Positions 7,592-16,108 of a stretch of DNA of 20,625 nt are shown in pieces (positions within the stretch are counted from its first letter, which is position 1; each line of letters begins with the position of its first letter). Both the position numbers and the translations under genes were made by a program. Source of the DNA: Afipia sp. (GTDB lineage Bacteria; Pseudomonadota; Alphaproteobacteria; Rhizobiales; Xanthobacteraceae); NCBI GenBank assembly GCA_020056155.1, contig JAGVII010000619.1, positions 1 through 20,625 on the forward strand. Reading direction: 5' to 3'. The notes below the pieces were generated by a model, which saw nothing but the letters and a program-made list of their open reading frames with translations, was not told the origin of the DNA and made no database searches.

Positions 7592-9111
7592 AAGAACTCG
7601 GTCGGCGCAGCGCTTCCGCCGTGTTGTGGGGGGCCAGCGGCTCGTTCGTGCGCGTAACACTTCAGTTTGCAACTCAGGTCGCTCTGGCGAGAATTCTCGG
7701 CCCGGATCAATACGGGTTGTTTGCCATTGGCGTCATTGTCGTGAATTTCGGTGATTTTTTTGCGGACATTGGCTTGGCTTTTGGCCTCGTCCAGAAGAAA
7801 CATGTATCCGATGTAGATGTTCGCTTCGTGTTGACCTGGCAGATCATGGTCGGATTTGCTCTCGCAATATCCATCTCGGCAATGAGCGGCCCCCTTGCCG
7901 AATTGCTGGGCGATCCCCGCGCAGAGGAAGTGATTCGCGCGTTGGCCTGGATTTCCCTCCTGAACGCGTTAACCGCGCCATCATTCAATCTCCTCAAGAG
8001 ACAACTTGATTTTCGAAGAATTCAGCTATCACAGCTGGCTGGATACGTTGCGGGCTATCTCGGCGTCGGACTTCCCATGGCTTTGTCCGGCTGGCAGGTA
8101 TGGTCTCTTGTGGGTGCTTGGTTGACGCAGACTCTCGTTGTATTGGCGCTGCTATATCAAGGTACGAAGCATCCTCTTAAGCCGCTGTTCTGGTACATGG
8201 ATGCCGCGCAACAATTCAGGTACAGCGCCGTCGTATTCGCCACCAATATCACCAATTGGGTTATCAACAACGTCGACCGAGTCGCTGTCGGCCACTGGTT
8301 CGGAAGCCGAGATATCGGGCTTTATTCGATCAGCTATAACGTGCTCAGCACCCCGACGGCAAACCTACTGGGCATCTTCCAACCCGTGTTTTTCTCGGCA
8401 TCCTCGCGTATTCAAGGCGAGGACGATCGGATCTTTTCCGCTTATCGAGCGCTGGTTTCGGCGATAGCGGTATTTGTACTGCCGGTATTCATCTCCATCT
8501 CGGTAGTGGCGCACACGTTCGTCCTGGCGCTGTATGGACCCGAGTGGCAGCGAGCGGCGGATTTGCTTCAGCCGATCGCACTTGGCATGCCTTTCTATCT
8601 GGTATGGGGCCTCACGACACCGCTGTTGTGGGCAAGTGGGAAACCCGAACGCGAATTCATAAGCCAGGTTCCGATTGCGATCCTTTGGGGAATAGTCGCG
8701 TGGAGCGCAGTCCAAATTTCCGTCGTTGCCGTTGCGTGGGCCGTGTTGGGCTTGTTCCTGGTCCGTTCGCTCGCGACCATTGCATTTGCCGCCAAGACAA
8801 TGAACCTGAGTATCCGGGAACTTTGGCGCGCTGTTCGGGGCGGCATTGTGATTTCAATGATGTGCGCAGCGTTCGTCTGGTTGGCGGATGTTGCCGCGCG
8901 AAGCGTTGTGGCAACACCGCAAATATGGCTTGGTGTCGACGTGATGGTTGGCGCTCTAACGCTCGCCACATTGATATACTATTTTCCCGCCGCCGTCCCA
9001 TCCGAACTCCGCACCCGAATCGTACAGGTCTCCAGTCGGCTGCCAGCGTTCCTGGGCCGCATTGTTACGGCGGCGCTGAACAGAACGAAATCCGACCTTC
9101 ACGATGGCTGA
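7588..9111 (+). CDS. wzx: Wzx-type polysaccharide flippase
   Basis: A 507-residue integral membrane protein of the MVF/PST (Polysacc_synt) family, which moves undecaprenyl-pyrophosphate-linked repeat units across the inner membrane. The N-terminus RRSASAVLWGASGSFVRVTL...VALARILGPDQYGLFAIGVIV is the classic PST start, and hydrophobic segments cover most of the protein (about 12-14 helices). NNVDRVAVGHWFGSRDIGLYSISY in the middle is typical of WzxC-like flippases. The ATG at 7588 overlaps the fcl stop and has GGGAG just upstream. The frame continues to 7507 upstream, but that part is inside fcl. It overlaps the wzy start by 8 bases. Flippase specificity for this repeat unit is assumed from context. 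Confidence 0.93.
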   Translation: MKELGRRSASAVLWGASGSFVRVTLQFATQVALARILGPDQYGLFAIGVIVVNFGDFFADIGLAFGLVQKKHVSDVDVRFVLTWQIMVGFALAISISAMSGPLAELLGDPRAEEVIRALAWISLLNALTAPSFNLLKRQLDFRRIQLSQLAGYVAGYLGVGLPMALSGWQVWSLVGAWLTQTLVVLALLYQGTKHPLKPLFWYMDAAQQFRYSAVVFATNITNWVINNVDRVAVGHWFGSRDIGLYSISYNVLSTPTANLLGIFQPVFFSASSRIQGEDDRIFSAYRALVSAIAVFVLPVFISISVVAHTFVLALYGPEWQRAADLLQPIALGMPFYLVWGLTTPLLWASGKPEREFISQVPIAILWGIVAWSAVQISVVAVAWAVLGLFLVRSLATIAFAAKTMNLSIRELWRAVRGGIVISMMCAAFVWLADVAARSVVATPQIWLGVDVMVGALTLATLIYYFPAAVPSELRTRIVQVSSRLPAFLGRIVTAALNRTKSDLHDG

Positions 9112-10549
9112 TATCGCGGTAGGAATGGTCTATGCGGTGATCGCATTCTGCTCTGCGATTCTGTTGGTGTTCGCAATTCGGGCGCTCTTCGACTTCGGCG
9201 CCAGGTACCCCCGATGGATTCTTCCGGCGATTTTTTGGGTCATCGTTGTTGCAAACATATTCGCAACGCTGCTGTCCGGACGCGACCTGACTCTACTTAA
9301 CATTCCCGACTATCTGAATCCAACTCCAGTGGCGTTCGACGCTCAGGGAGGCCCGTTATACGACAACGTGCTCAGAGTGTTCACCTTTCTGCTGCTCGGC
9401 CTGCCACTCGTGCAAATCATCCACTCACGTTTCGTGCCGAGGCCCGAACCGTGGGGGGGGCTTTTCTGGGGATTTTTGATTTTTTTTGTCGGCAACTTTG
9501 TCCTGAACGGCGTATTCGGATCGCACCCCGCATTCATGATGTCGAGTGCCTATTTTGCGATTGCCGTCGTTGGTGTTCTAAGCGTAAAACCCAGGGACAT
9601 TCCTCTTGCGATACGTCACGTCAAGTATTCGGCGTTCTTCCTTGTTTCGTTGAGCCTCGTGGCCGCGGTTGTTTATCCCAGTCTTGTGCTAGAGACTGGA
9701 TACAGAAGCATGATTCCCGGCTTGGACGTACGCCTGCACGGTTTGTCCTCCAATCCCAACGCCATGGGACCGATCTGTCTCATTGCCATTTTGCTGGAAG
9801 TGGCCTGCCCGCATCAAAACAGAGTAATTCGTTGGCTGATTATCCTTGTGTCGACCGTGGCACTGATGCTGACTCAATCGAAAACAACGTGGGTCGCAGG
9901 CATTGCCGCGCTTACGGTCTCGTTTGTCGCTCTGAGATTGCCACGGACAATCGCGGACCTTCAGGCCGGACTCGTGAAAGCCACGACGGCAATAGCAGCA
10001 GTTGCCTTTGTCGGCATTGGACTCTTTCTGGTGATCCTGTTGGCCTTTGGTGACGTCTCGTCAATGCTGAGCCCGGTCTCGAGCAGTCGAGAAGGTGCGG
10101 AACTTACCACGCTCACCGGTCGCAGTGCCATCTGGCGAGTGGCGATGGGCGAATGGGAGAAGAATCCCATGTTCGGCTATGGCCCCGAACTCTGGAACGC
10201 GGAATTTCGAAGTCAAGTCGGAATGAGCTTTGCGTACAGTGCCCACAATGAATACATTCAATCGCTGAGTCGCGCCGGCCTGATCGGCCTTATCGCGCTT
10301 ATCGTCTATATGGGTTGCATAGGCTGGCTGGCAATTGTGAAGACACGCAATACCAATGGTCTTTCTCTCGCACTGTTTGTCATGCTCGTTGTTAGGGGCG
10401 TTGCCGAAACACCCTTGTCCATCGCCATACTCGCGACAGCCGAGGCATTCAACCATTTGCTGATCCTGTGTGTTCTGCGCTGGCCAACCGAGGGTACCGG
10501 CAATTCAGTCGAACAACGCCAGGAACGGGAATTGTCGGCGACATGTTAG
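9104..10549 (+). CDS. wzy: Wzy-type polymerase (O-antigen ligase-domain protein)
   Basis: A 481-residue multipass membrane protein with about ten or more helices and one large periplasmic loop, the layout of Wzy polymerases and WaaL ligases (Wzy_C domain). LSSNPNAMGPICLIAILL, then LTQSKTTWVAGI, and above all TGRSAIWRVAMGEWEKNPMFGYGP followed by SAHNEYIQSLSRAGLIGL are the conserved pieces; the last two contain the functional Arg and His expected in the periplasmic loop. Adjacency to wzx favours polymerase over ligase. The coding sequence holds a G8 run (9453-9460) and a T8 run (9480-9487), discussed as a finding. The start overlaps wzx by 8 bases, and the next GT2 gene begins 10 bases after the stop. 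Confidence 0.9.
   Translation: MADIAVGMVYAVIAFCSAILLVFAIRALFDFGARYPRWILPAIFWVIVVANIFATLLSGRDLTLLNIPDYLNPTPVAFDAQGGPLYDNVLRVFTFLLLGLPLVQIIHSRFVPRPEPWGGLFWGFLIFFVGNFVLNGVFGSHPAFMMSSAYFAIAVVGVLSVKPRDIPLAIRHVKYSAFFLVSLSLVAAVVYPSLVLETGYRSMIPGLDVRLHGLSSNPNAMGPICLIAILLEVACPHQNRVIRWLIILVSTVALMLTQSKTTWVAGIAALTVSFVALRLPRTIADLQAGLVKATTAIAAVAFVGIGLFLVILLAFGDVSSMLSPVSSSREGAELTTLTGRSAIWRVAMGEWEKNPMFGYGPELWNAEFRSQVGMSFAYSAHNEYIQSLSRAGLIGLIALIVYMGCIGWLAIVKTRNTNGLSLALFVMLVVRGVAETPLSIAILATAEAFNHLLILCVLRWPTEGTGNSVEQRQERELSATC
9453..9487 (+). repeat. G8 and T8 homopolymer tracts inside wzy
   Basis: Eight G at 9453-9460 and eight T at 9480-9487, separated by 19 bases, fall in the codons for WGGLFWGFLIFF early in wzy (about residues 117-128). 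They are the most striking mononucleotide runs I saw in the window. Both keep the frame open as given. Slippage of one base in either would truncate the polymerase. Confidence 0.8.
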
Positions 10550-10559
10550 GCGCAACGAC

Positions 10560-11456
10560 ATGAGTTCCGTTCGTTTAACACTGATATTGGCGACAGTGGG
10601 ACGCTCCGCGGAGGTTGCGACAGCCTTGAGGTCGTTTGCGTCACAGACAACCCGAGACTTCGAGGTCGTTGTTGTTGACCAGAACCACGACGACCGGCTC
10701 GGTCCGTTCATTGCCGAAATGCAAGCAACAGGCATCTGTGTCAAACACATCAAGATGCGGGAACGCGGACTCGCCAAGGCGAGAAACCTGGGGCTCGCTG
10801 AGTCGGAGGGGGACTTCGTCGCTTTTCCGGATGATGACTGTTGGTATGAGCAAGACACGATCGAACGTGTGATCGACACGTTCGAGGCCAGACCCGGCCT
10901 TACCGGTGTTGTCGGACGTTGGGTCGAGCAGGCCCGCGGACGCGAAGGGAATGGCTATCGATTTTCGTTGGCTGAATGGCGAAGCTTTCGCGGTGGCGAT
11001 GCGCCTTCGATTACCCTGTTCCTCAAGCGAGCACTGGTAAATGAACTTGGCGGATTTGATCCCCGTCTAGGGGTTGGTCAGTGGTATGGCGCTGGGGAGG
11101 AAACCGACTTGATTCTTCGCGTATTGGCGACAGGTGCCGAAATATGGCACGAACCTTCGATCAAGGTACATCACCACTTTGCCTCAATACCGACGGGGGA
11201 GACGTCCGCCTTATGTCGTGCGGCGCGCAGCCGAGGCCGGGGCGTCGGCGCGATATATGTCAAACACAAGATAAGCTGGAAAATAATTGCCCGTGGATTT
11301 GTCAGCCCCGTCGTTGTACCGCTGTTGCGCGGTACCACCTACAGTGCTTGGCGACGCAGTTTGGCCATGTGCCTCGGTCGAATTGAGGGGTTCGTCGCGT
11401 GGAGACGGGATGGAACATCTCGTCAACCTGATGTCCAATCAGAAGTTGCGCCGTAG
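10560..11456 (+). CDS. Family 2 glycosyltransferase
   Basis: A 298-residue GT-A fold transferase. It starts with the GT2 strand LTLILATVGRSAEVATALRSFASQ, then VVVVDQNHDD, a conserved ERGLAKARNLGL segment and the metal/nucleotide-binding FPDDDCWYE (the DXD-type motif, near residue 92). GQWYGAGEETDLILR later in the protein is the usual acceptor-side ED motif. A C-terminal basic, hydrophobic stretch (WKIIARGFVSPVVVPLLRG) may bind the membrane. The ATG at 10560 has AGG 9 bases upstream; the frame is open to 10470 but that part lies inside wzy. It probably adds one sugar to the lipid-linked repeat; donor unknown. Its last 18 bases overlap the end of the oppositely oriented GT2 gene. Confidence 0.9.
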   Translation: MSSVRLTLILATVGRSAEVATALRSFASQTTRDFEVVVVDQNHDDRLGPFIAEMQATGICVKHIKMRERGLAKARNLGLAESEGDFVAFPDDDCWYEQDTIERVIDTFEARPGLTGVVGRWVEQARGREGNGYRFSLAEWRSFRGGDAPSITLFLKRALVNELGGFDPRLGVGQWYGAGEETDLILRVLATGAEIWHEPSIKVHHHFASIPTGETSALCRAARSRGRGVGAIYVKHKISWKIIARGFVSPVVVPLLRGTTYSAWRRSLAMCLGRIEGFVAWRRDGTSRQPDVQSEVAP

Positions 11457-12179
11457 GCGCAGCGCCCGCCACAGGTGAGCGGCCTCATAAGGCATTCGAA
11501 CCAACGGGTTGCGGCCAATATAGCGGCGGCGCACTTCATGATCCTCTTGGAACGCCTTTTGGTATTGCGCATTTGAAACGCTGCCGGCGTGGCGCCGGAA
11601 TGCGGCAATTTCCGCATCCACGTAGGCCGGAATCTCGACCGAGACCATCTTGAGCCACATGTCGTAGTCCATGGCGTATTTGAGCGATGTATCGAAACCA
11701 CCAAGCTCCAGGAAAAAATCCCGTCGATAGAACGTTGCCGCGTGCGGAATGAAGTTGGTCCAAAGGAGCTGCTCCCGCGACCGCAAGGCAACCTGCCAGC
11801 GATGGGGTATCAATTTGCCATCGATGTCCGAAAGAGTGCGGCCAAATGCCCAGCGCTTCTTGCTTTCCGTCAGGGCGTTTGCCGCCATTTCGACCGACGT
11901 TGGGCCAAGGTAGTAATCGTCTCCATGAAGATGTGCCACGACATCTCCTTCGGCAAGCATGGCGCCGACATTCATGGCAACGGATATGCCACCCCGAACG
12001 TCGGTGACGTATCTTGCTTTTTCTCCCAACGACCGAATGCGCTCCAGCGTGCCGTCCGTCGAACCACCATCAACAAATACATGCTCGATATCGGGGTAGG
12101 ACTGTTCACGTACCGATTCGATGCACCTTTCTATGTATGGCTCACTATTCCAGCAACAGGTAACAATTGAGATCTTCAA
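11439..12179 (-). CDS. Family 2 glycosyltransferase (WcaE-like), reverse strand
   Basis: A 246-residue GT2 enzyme: ISIVTCCWNSEPYIERCIESV, DGGSTDGTLE (nucleotide-binding Asp), GGISVAMNVG and the metal-binding HLHGDDYY. FYRRDFFLELGGFDTSLKYAMDYDMWLKM is the conserved acceptor region with the ED-type motif. It resembles colanic-acid WcaE-type transferases. The start is a TTG at 12179-12177: the protein begins exactly where the family begins, a GGAAGA lies 5 bases upstream, and no ATG is available. It is the only glycosyltransferase here on the minus strand and overlaps the plus-strand GT2 gene tail to tail by 18 bases. It is intact, so probably functional, with its own promoter in the 240-base AT-rich gap upstream. 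Confidence 0.9.
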   Translation of the reverse strand: MKISIVTCCWNSEPYIERCIESVREQSYPDIEHVFVDGGSTDGTLERIRSLGEKARYVTDVRGGISVAMNVGAMLAEGDVVAHLHGDDYYLGPTSVEMAANALTESKKRWAFGRTLSDIDGKLIPHRWQVALRSREQLLWTNFIPHAATFYRRDFFLELGGFDTSLKYAMDYDMWLKMVSVEIPAYVDAEIAAFRRHAGSVSNAQYQKAFQEDHEVRRRYIGRNPLVRMPYEAAHLWRALRLRRNF

Positions 12180-12419
12180 TGTGATCTTCCCGTCAAAAGA
12201 AGCATTATGCCAATATAACGGACGGATACGGTTGCATAACTACGTATCGAGACCGCCAAGTACTTTCACAGTTTGGAGTTGCAATATAGGTCGGCTCCCG
12301 TGACATAGTCGTAGAGAATGACTTCGGTGATGAGGGAGATGCTGCTACGCGGGTCGTAGAATCGGCTAAAGTTTTGCTGAGATCCATGGCTAGATTGAAT
12401 ATGTTGTAAATTTATATAC
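12180..12419. promoter_or_regulatory. AT-rich divergent intergenic region
   Basis: This 240-base gap lies between the minus-strand GT2 and the plus-strand acyltransferase and is clearly more AT-rich than the genes around it, especially at 12395-12420. It must hold both promoters. On the minus strand a short frame (about 12266-12387) encodes SRFYDPRSSISLITEVILYD, which could be the tail of a lost gene, but I do not recognise the family. No promoter is convincing; TTGCTG at 12374 with GAATAT 17 bases later is weak. Confidence 0.35.
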
Positions 12420-13022
12420 ATGCTTTCGATACTCCGAGCAATTGTCTGCCGTTTACGTACTCGCATATTCCTCCTGGGAAAGTCTTCGTATCTATCAACT
12501 GGTGCAGACCTTCACATAGGACGCAACCCAAGACTTTGGGCACCAGGGCGCATCACGATTGGAAGTGGTGTCTATATTGGCAAGGATGTCTTCATCGAGG
12601 CGAACTGTGAAATCGGCGACTATTGCCTAATTGCCAATCGCGTAGCCATTGTCGGTCGGCGCGATCATGATTTTCGCACCGTCGGTATTCCGGTCCGGTT
12701 TTCGCCATGGATTGGCGGCAAGTCGGCGGCGGAGGACTTGTTGGATGAGCGTGCGGTTATCGAGGATGACGTTTGGCTCGGTTACGGGGCGATTGTCTTG
12801 TCTGGCGTAAGAATCGGTCGTGGAGCGATCGTGGCAGCGGGGTCGGTGGTTACCAAGGACGTAGTCCCGTACGACGTTGTGGCGGGGAATCCAGCCCGAG
12901 CAGTCGGCCGCCGATTCGCTGACGAAATTTCCATTCATCTGCATGAGACATCGATCCGGACTGGCCGCTTTCGTTTCTCGGAGCGAGGGTACGATCACTG
13001 GATTGTGGAACCGGGCGAATGA
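12420..13022 (+). CDS. Hexapeptide-repeat acyltransferase
   Basis: A 200-residue left-handed beta-helix acetyltransferase of the WcaF/maltose-acetyltransferase type. Repeats run from about residue 31 (LHIGRN, ITIGSGVYIGKDVFIEANCEIGDYCLIAN) through IEDDVWLGYGAIVLSGVRIGRGAIVAAGSVVTKDV. The RRDHDF segment in the excursion loop holds the likely catalytic His, and VAGNPARAVG is the standard end of the helix. The C-terminal 30 residues are specific. It probably O- or N-acetylates a sugar of the repeat unit; it differs from the serine-acetyltransferase-like enzyme at 1589, so two modifications are possible. There is no Shine-Dalgarno before ATG 12420, only AT-rich sequence, so a leaderless or weakly translated message is possible. 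Its stop overlaps the next gene by 4 bases. Confidence 0.88.
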   Translation: MLSILRAIVCRLRTRIFLLGKSSYLSTGADLHIGRNPRLWAPGRITIGSGVYIGKDVFIEANCEIGDYCLIANRVAIVGRRDHDFRTVGIPVRFSPWIGGKSAAEDLLDERAVIEDDVWLGYGAIVLSGVRIGRGAIVAAGSVVTKDVVPYDVVAGNPARAVGRRFADEISIHLHETSIRTGRFRFSERGYDHWIVEPGE

Positions 13023-14179
13023 CAATTTCCAACAGACGCCGCAAAGTCGTAGTTTTACAGCATAGGCTTCTTCACTACCGAACGTCGCTTTTCGATCAGT
13101 TGCGAGCACGCTGTCTGGGCGAGGGCATCGACCTTCATCTTGTTCATGGTCAGCCGACCTCGATCGAACTGGGGAAGCGTGATACCGGCGTGCTGGATTG
13201 GGCCGATGCGGTCACCAATCGCTATGTGACGATAGGCGGGCGCGACATCCTCTGGCAACCATTCCCCAAGCAACACCGGGATGCGGACTTGGTGATCGTC
13301 ATGCAGGAAAATCGCTTGATATCGAACTATCCGCAGTTGTTGAGTCGGCTGTGGTCCCCCCGAAAAATTGCCTATTGGGGGCACGGCGTGAATTTCCAGT
13401 CAACTGCCCGGTCGGGTATCCGCGAGGGCTGGAAACGGCTGATGATGAATCGCGTAGATTGGTGGTTCGCTTACACACAATCGACAGTCGATATTTTGCG
13501 TGCCGCACGTTATCCAGAGGAGCGGATTACCTGTCTCAATAACGCGATCGACAACCATGCTTTCGAGCGCGACTTGGCGGCCTGTTCTGAGGATCAGTTG
13601 GCCGTGCTTCGTAAAGAGTTGGGGCTTTCCCTGAACTCGCAGGTGGCGCTATTTTGCGGTTCCCTCTATACGGAGAAGCGCCTTGGTTTCATGATCGAGG
13701 CTGCGGACAGGATACGGGAGGCGTTACCGGATTTTCACCTTGTAGTGATCGGCGACGGCCCCGCCGCGGCGGAAATTCGTGATGCTTGCCCATCGCGTCC
13801 TTGGGTGCACTGGGTGGGAGTCAAGAGGGGCCGAGAAAAGGCCGCATACTTCAGGCTTTCACAAGTTGTCCTCAATCCCGGCGCGGTCGGATTGCATGTG
13901 CTGGATTCATTTTGCGCCGGTGTGCCCATGGCAACGACAGAGGATGCTCGACATGGTCCGGAAGTTGCCTATCTGCATCACGGCCACAATGGCCTGGTTA
14001 CCAACGGTTCAGTAGACAGTTACGCCACGGAGGTTCTGGACCTGCTCCGTACGCCGGGTGCCTACGAGACAATGCGCGACCACGCCTTGAATGATGCGCA
14101 GCATTACACGCTTGCCAACATGATAGGTCGCTTTACCGACGGGATCGAACGATGTTTGATCGCATCGAAGTTCGTGTAG
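13019..14179 (+). CDS. Family 4-type (GT-B) glycosyltransferase
   Basis: A 386-residue GT-B transferase (Glycos_transf_1). The N-terminal half begins KVVVLQHRLLHYRTSLFDQL; the donor domain begins at about residue 200 with VALFCGSLYTEKRLGFMIEAA, whose EKR is the usual phosphate-binding site. HLVVIGDGPAAAEI follows, and the nucleotide-sugar site is around NPGAVGLHVLDSFCAGVPMATTED with HGPEVAYL, standing in for the retaining GT4 EX7E pattern. It is probably a retaining enzyme using a nucleotide sugar on the lipid-linked intermediate; the sugar is unknown. ATG overlaps the acyltransferase stop (ATGA), so the two are co-translated. A 122-base gap follows before the GH12-like gene. Confidence 0.9.
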   Translation: MTISNRRRKVVVLQHRLLHYRTSLFDQLRARCLGEGIDLHLVHGQPTSIELGKRDTGVLDWADAVTNRYVTIGGRDILWQPFPKQHRDADLVIVMQENRLISNYPQLLSRLWSPRKIAYWGHGVNFQSTARSGIREGWKRLMMNRVDWWFAYTQSTVDILRAARYPEERITCLNNAIDNHAFERDLAACSEDQLAVLRKELGLSLNSQVALFCGSLYTEKRLGFMIEAADRIREALPDFHLVVIGDGPAAAEIRDACPSRPWVHWVGVKRGREKAAYFRLSQVVLNPGAVGLHVLDSFCAGVPMATTEDARHGPEVAYLHHGHNGLVTNGSVDSYATEVLDLLRTPGAYETMRDHALNDAQHYTLANMIGRFTDGIERCLIASKFV

Positions 14180-14301
14180 GCAACGATATTGGCGCTTCGA
14201 TGTCAGGCAGTTCGATCTTAGTTGGTCGCTCGTTGACGACCGTATCCCCGGTCGCCAAGCCATGCTTAACTGTAGCTGTTACTCTGCCAATCGAGAAGCT
14301 T

Positions 14302-15156
14302 ATGAATCGAGCACTCCAATATCTATGTGTCGCTACGCTGCTTGCTGCTTGTGCAGATGGGTCTGGCGGGGGTGGGACCAGTGCAGTTGGGTCCAACGCT
14401 AGTTCCTCACCCGGAACCCCGGGGCTGCCAAGCACGATTAGTTGTACCGCAAATTACAAGTATTCCGCGCCACTTGGCCAGTTACACAATAATGTTTGGA
14501 ACAGTACGGCGGCTGGCTCGTTCGCGTGGCGCCAGTGTCTCGTGCAACGCCAAGTGGGTTCCTCGACGCAATACGGCTGGACTTGGGTTTGGCCGGATCC
14601 AGGTGTCACGGTATATGCCTACCCCGAGATCGGCGTGGGGAAGTCGGCGTATTGGGGTGGCCCGCAAGGCGATTCTCGCTTTCCGGTTCAGATTTCGGCA
14701 GTAGATCGCATGATTGTTTCTTATGACGTGGAAACTGTCGCAACGGGCAGTAGGAATTTGGCTGCCGAAATGTGGATAACCAGCACCAAAATAACCCAGC
14801 CTGATCCCTCTGCGATTGCCACTGAGTTCATGATCTGGAGTGAAACCGTACCGGCCAAGCGCACGCCATCTGGATCAAAGCGCGCCGACGTGACGATTGA
14901 TGATGTGGCTTGGGAAGTTTGGGTTGCCGAGGACTTTGGGGCGGGTATTGCTGACCATCGCTGGACGTATGTCGCCTATCGGGCAAAGACGTCGACGCCT
15001 ACCATTACTTATGACGTCAGGAAGCTTCTGGGTGATGCGATCAATCGTGGTTATGTCAATGGCGGTCACTATATTTCCGACTTCCAATTTGGCAACGAGA
15101 TAATGGCTGGAAGCGGTACGACCTGGATCAAGCGCTTCTCGGTAACGATCAACTGA
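14302..15156 (+). CDS. GH12-like glycoside hydrolase, lipoprotein
   Basis: A 284-residue exported lipoprotein: MNRALQYLCVATLLAAC has a lipobox with Cys17, and Ala18 at +2 suggests the outer membrane. A Gly/Ser linker (to about 45) leads to a beta-jelly-roll-like domain matching glycoside hydrolase family 12: LHNNVWNS near the start, GWTWVWP, VYAYPEIGVG, the nucleophile motif EFMIW (E175), a VTIDDVAWEVWVA strand, HRWTYVAYR, a DVRKLLGDAINRGYV helix, and the acid/base motif FQFGNEI (E266). The 91-residue spacing of the two Glu suits GH12, whose known members are endo-beta-1,4-glucanases and xyloglucanases. The open frame reaches 14152, but the signal peptide and a GAGAAG upstream support 14302. 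It lies between a glycosyltransferase and a deacetylase, so the substrate is probably the EPS itself. Family assigned from motifs, not a search. Confidence 0.8.
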   Translation: MNRALQYLCVATLLAACADGSGGGGTSAVGSNASSSPGTPGLPSTISCTANYKYSAPLGQLHNNVWNSTAAGSFAWRQCLVQRQVGSSTQYGWTWVWPDPGVTVYAYPEIGVGKSAYWGGPQGDSRFPVQISAVDRMIVSYDVETVATGSRNLAAEMWITSTKITQPDPSAIATEFMIWSETVPAKRTPSGSKRADVTIDDVAWEVWVAEDFGAGIADHRWTYVAYRAKTSTPTITYDVRKLLGDAINRGYVNGGHYISDFQFGNEIMAGSGTTWIKRFSVTIN

Positions 15157-15163
15157 CATCGGC

Positions 15164-15940
15164 GTGGAGAACTCACGCAGTTCCTTTGATGGTGATCACC
15201 CGATTGTCCGGGGGCGGGGCGGGCCGCTCGTCATCCTTGCGTATCACGAGCTTGCCGACATTCAGGATCCCATCGCGACATCGCCAAAGCTGTTTGCGAT
15301 GCACTTGAAATGGCTGCTGGATCATGGGTATACGTCGCTGACTCTGGGGCAGTTTGAGGACGCGGTATCTGGCGGCAATCTCGGGACCAAGCGCGTTCTT
15401 ATCACCTTTGACGATGGCTACGAAAGCGTTTTTCGGGTGGGACTACCGATCCTTCGGGATTATGGTATTTCGGCAGTCAATTTCGTGATCACGGACAAGC
15501 TTGGCAATCCCGGACATCAGTCTTGGGATCAGGTTGCGGCCATGGAGCGTAGTGGCGTATTCAGTACGCAGTCGCATTCACATTCCCATATTCGGTGGTC
15601 CGGAGTTGGCGAGATGATTCGCGACGTCGTCATTTCTCGCGACAAATTGGTTCAACAATTGGCCTTGGCCCCCGGTAGCGTCCGCCACCTCGCCTGGCCT
15701 TGGGGGAAGGTCTTGCCCGGCTGGTCGGAAGCGGCTCAAGCAGAGGGTTTTGCGTATCAATACTTGGTTCGAACGTCTTCCGTGGTTCCCGGTACTTCCG
15801 CCATCGGTTTCCCCAGGGTCTGTTGCGATCGCTATTCAGTCGAGCGATTCGCGGTAACGATGCGAATGCTATCCAACGCGTTTGGCGCCGGAACCATGAA
15901 TCTTGCTACGCAAGTCTGGCGAAAAGTTAAGCATAACTAG
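15164..15940 (+). CDS. Polysaccharide deacetylase (CE4/NodB), no signal peptide
   Basis: A 258-residue CE4 NodB-homology enzyme. Motif 1 is TFDDGY (catalytic and metal Asp, D83/D84) and motif 2 is HSHSH (138-142, fitting H-S-x-x-H metal ligands). LAWPWGKVLPGW sits where the RxxPxG-type motif 3 is expected. The VILAYHEL start and the LDHGYTSLTLGQFEDAVSGG segment resemble PgaB/IcaB-type and LPS-associated deacetylases. There is no N-terminal signal or membrane helix, which suggests action on a cytoplasmic lipid-linked sugar, like NodB. Start GTG 15164, 7 bases after the GH12-like stop, so the two are coupled. It would remove N-acetyl groups and leave free amines; the substrate is not known. Confidence 0.88.
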   Translation: MENSRSSFDGDHPIVRGRGGPLVILAYHELADIQDPIATSPKLFAMHLKWLLDHGYTSLTLGQFEDAVSGGNLGTKRVLITFDDGYESVFRVGLPILRDYGISAVNFVITDKLGNPGHQSWDQVAAMERSGVFSTQSHSHSHIRWSGVGEMIRDVVISRDKLVQQLALAPGSVRHLAWPWGKVLPGWSEAAQAEGFAYQYLVRTSSVVPGTSAIGFPRVCCDRYSVERFAVTMRMLSNAFGAGTMNLATQVWRKVKHN

Positions 15941-16108
15941 ACGGCGCATCCACCATAGCCTGATCCTATCCAACAGTCAGAGTAGCGTGTGGCCCTCGTC
16001 CTTGGGGGATTCGCGACTATCAATATGCAAAGTGGTAAAATTGCCGCTTCGGCCATCTTCCGTCATGGTGGTCTGATTGATATTGAGAACCGGAATCCGA
16101 GAGCCGAC

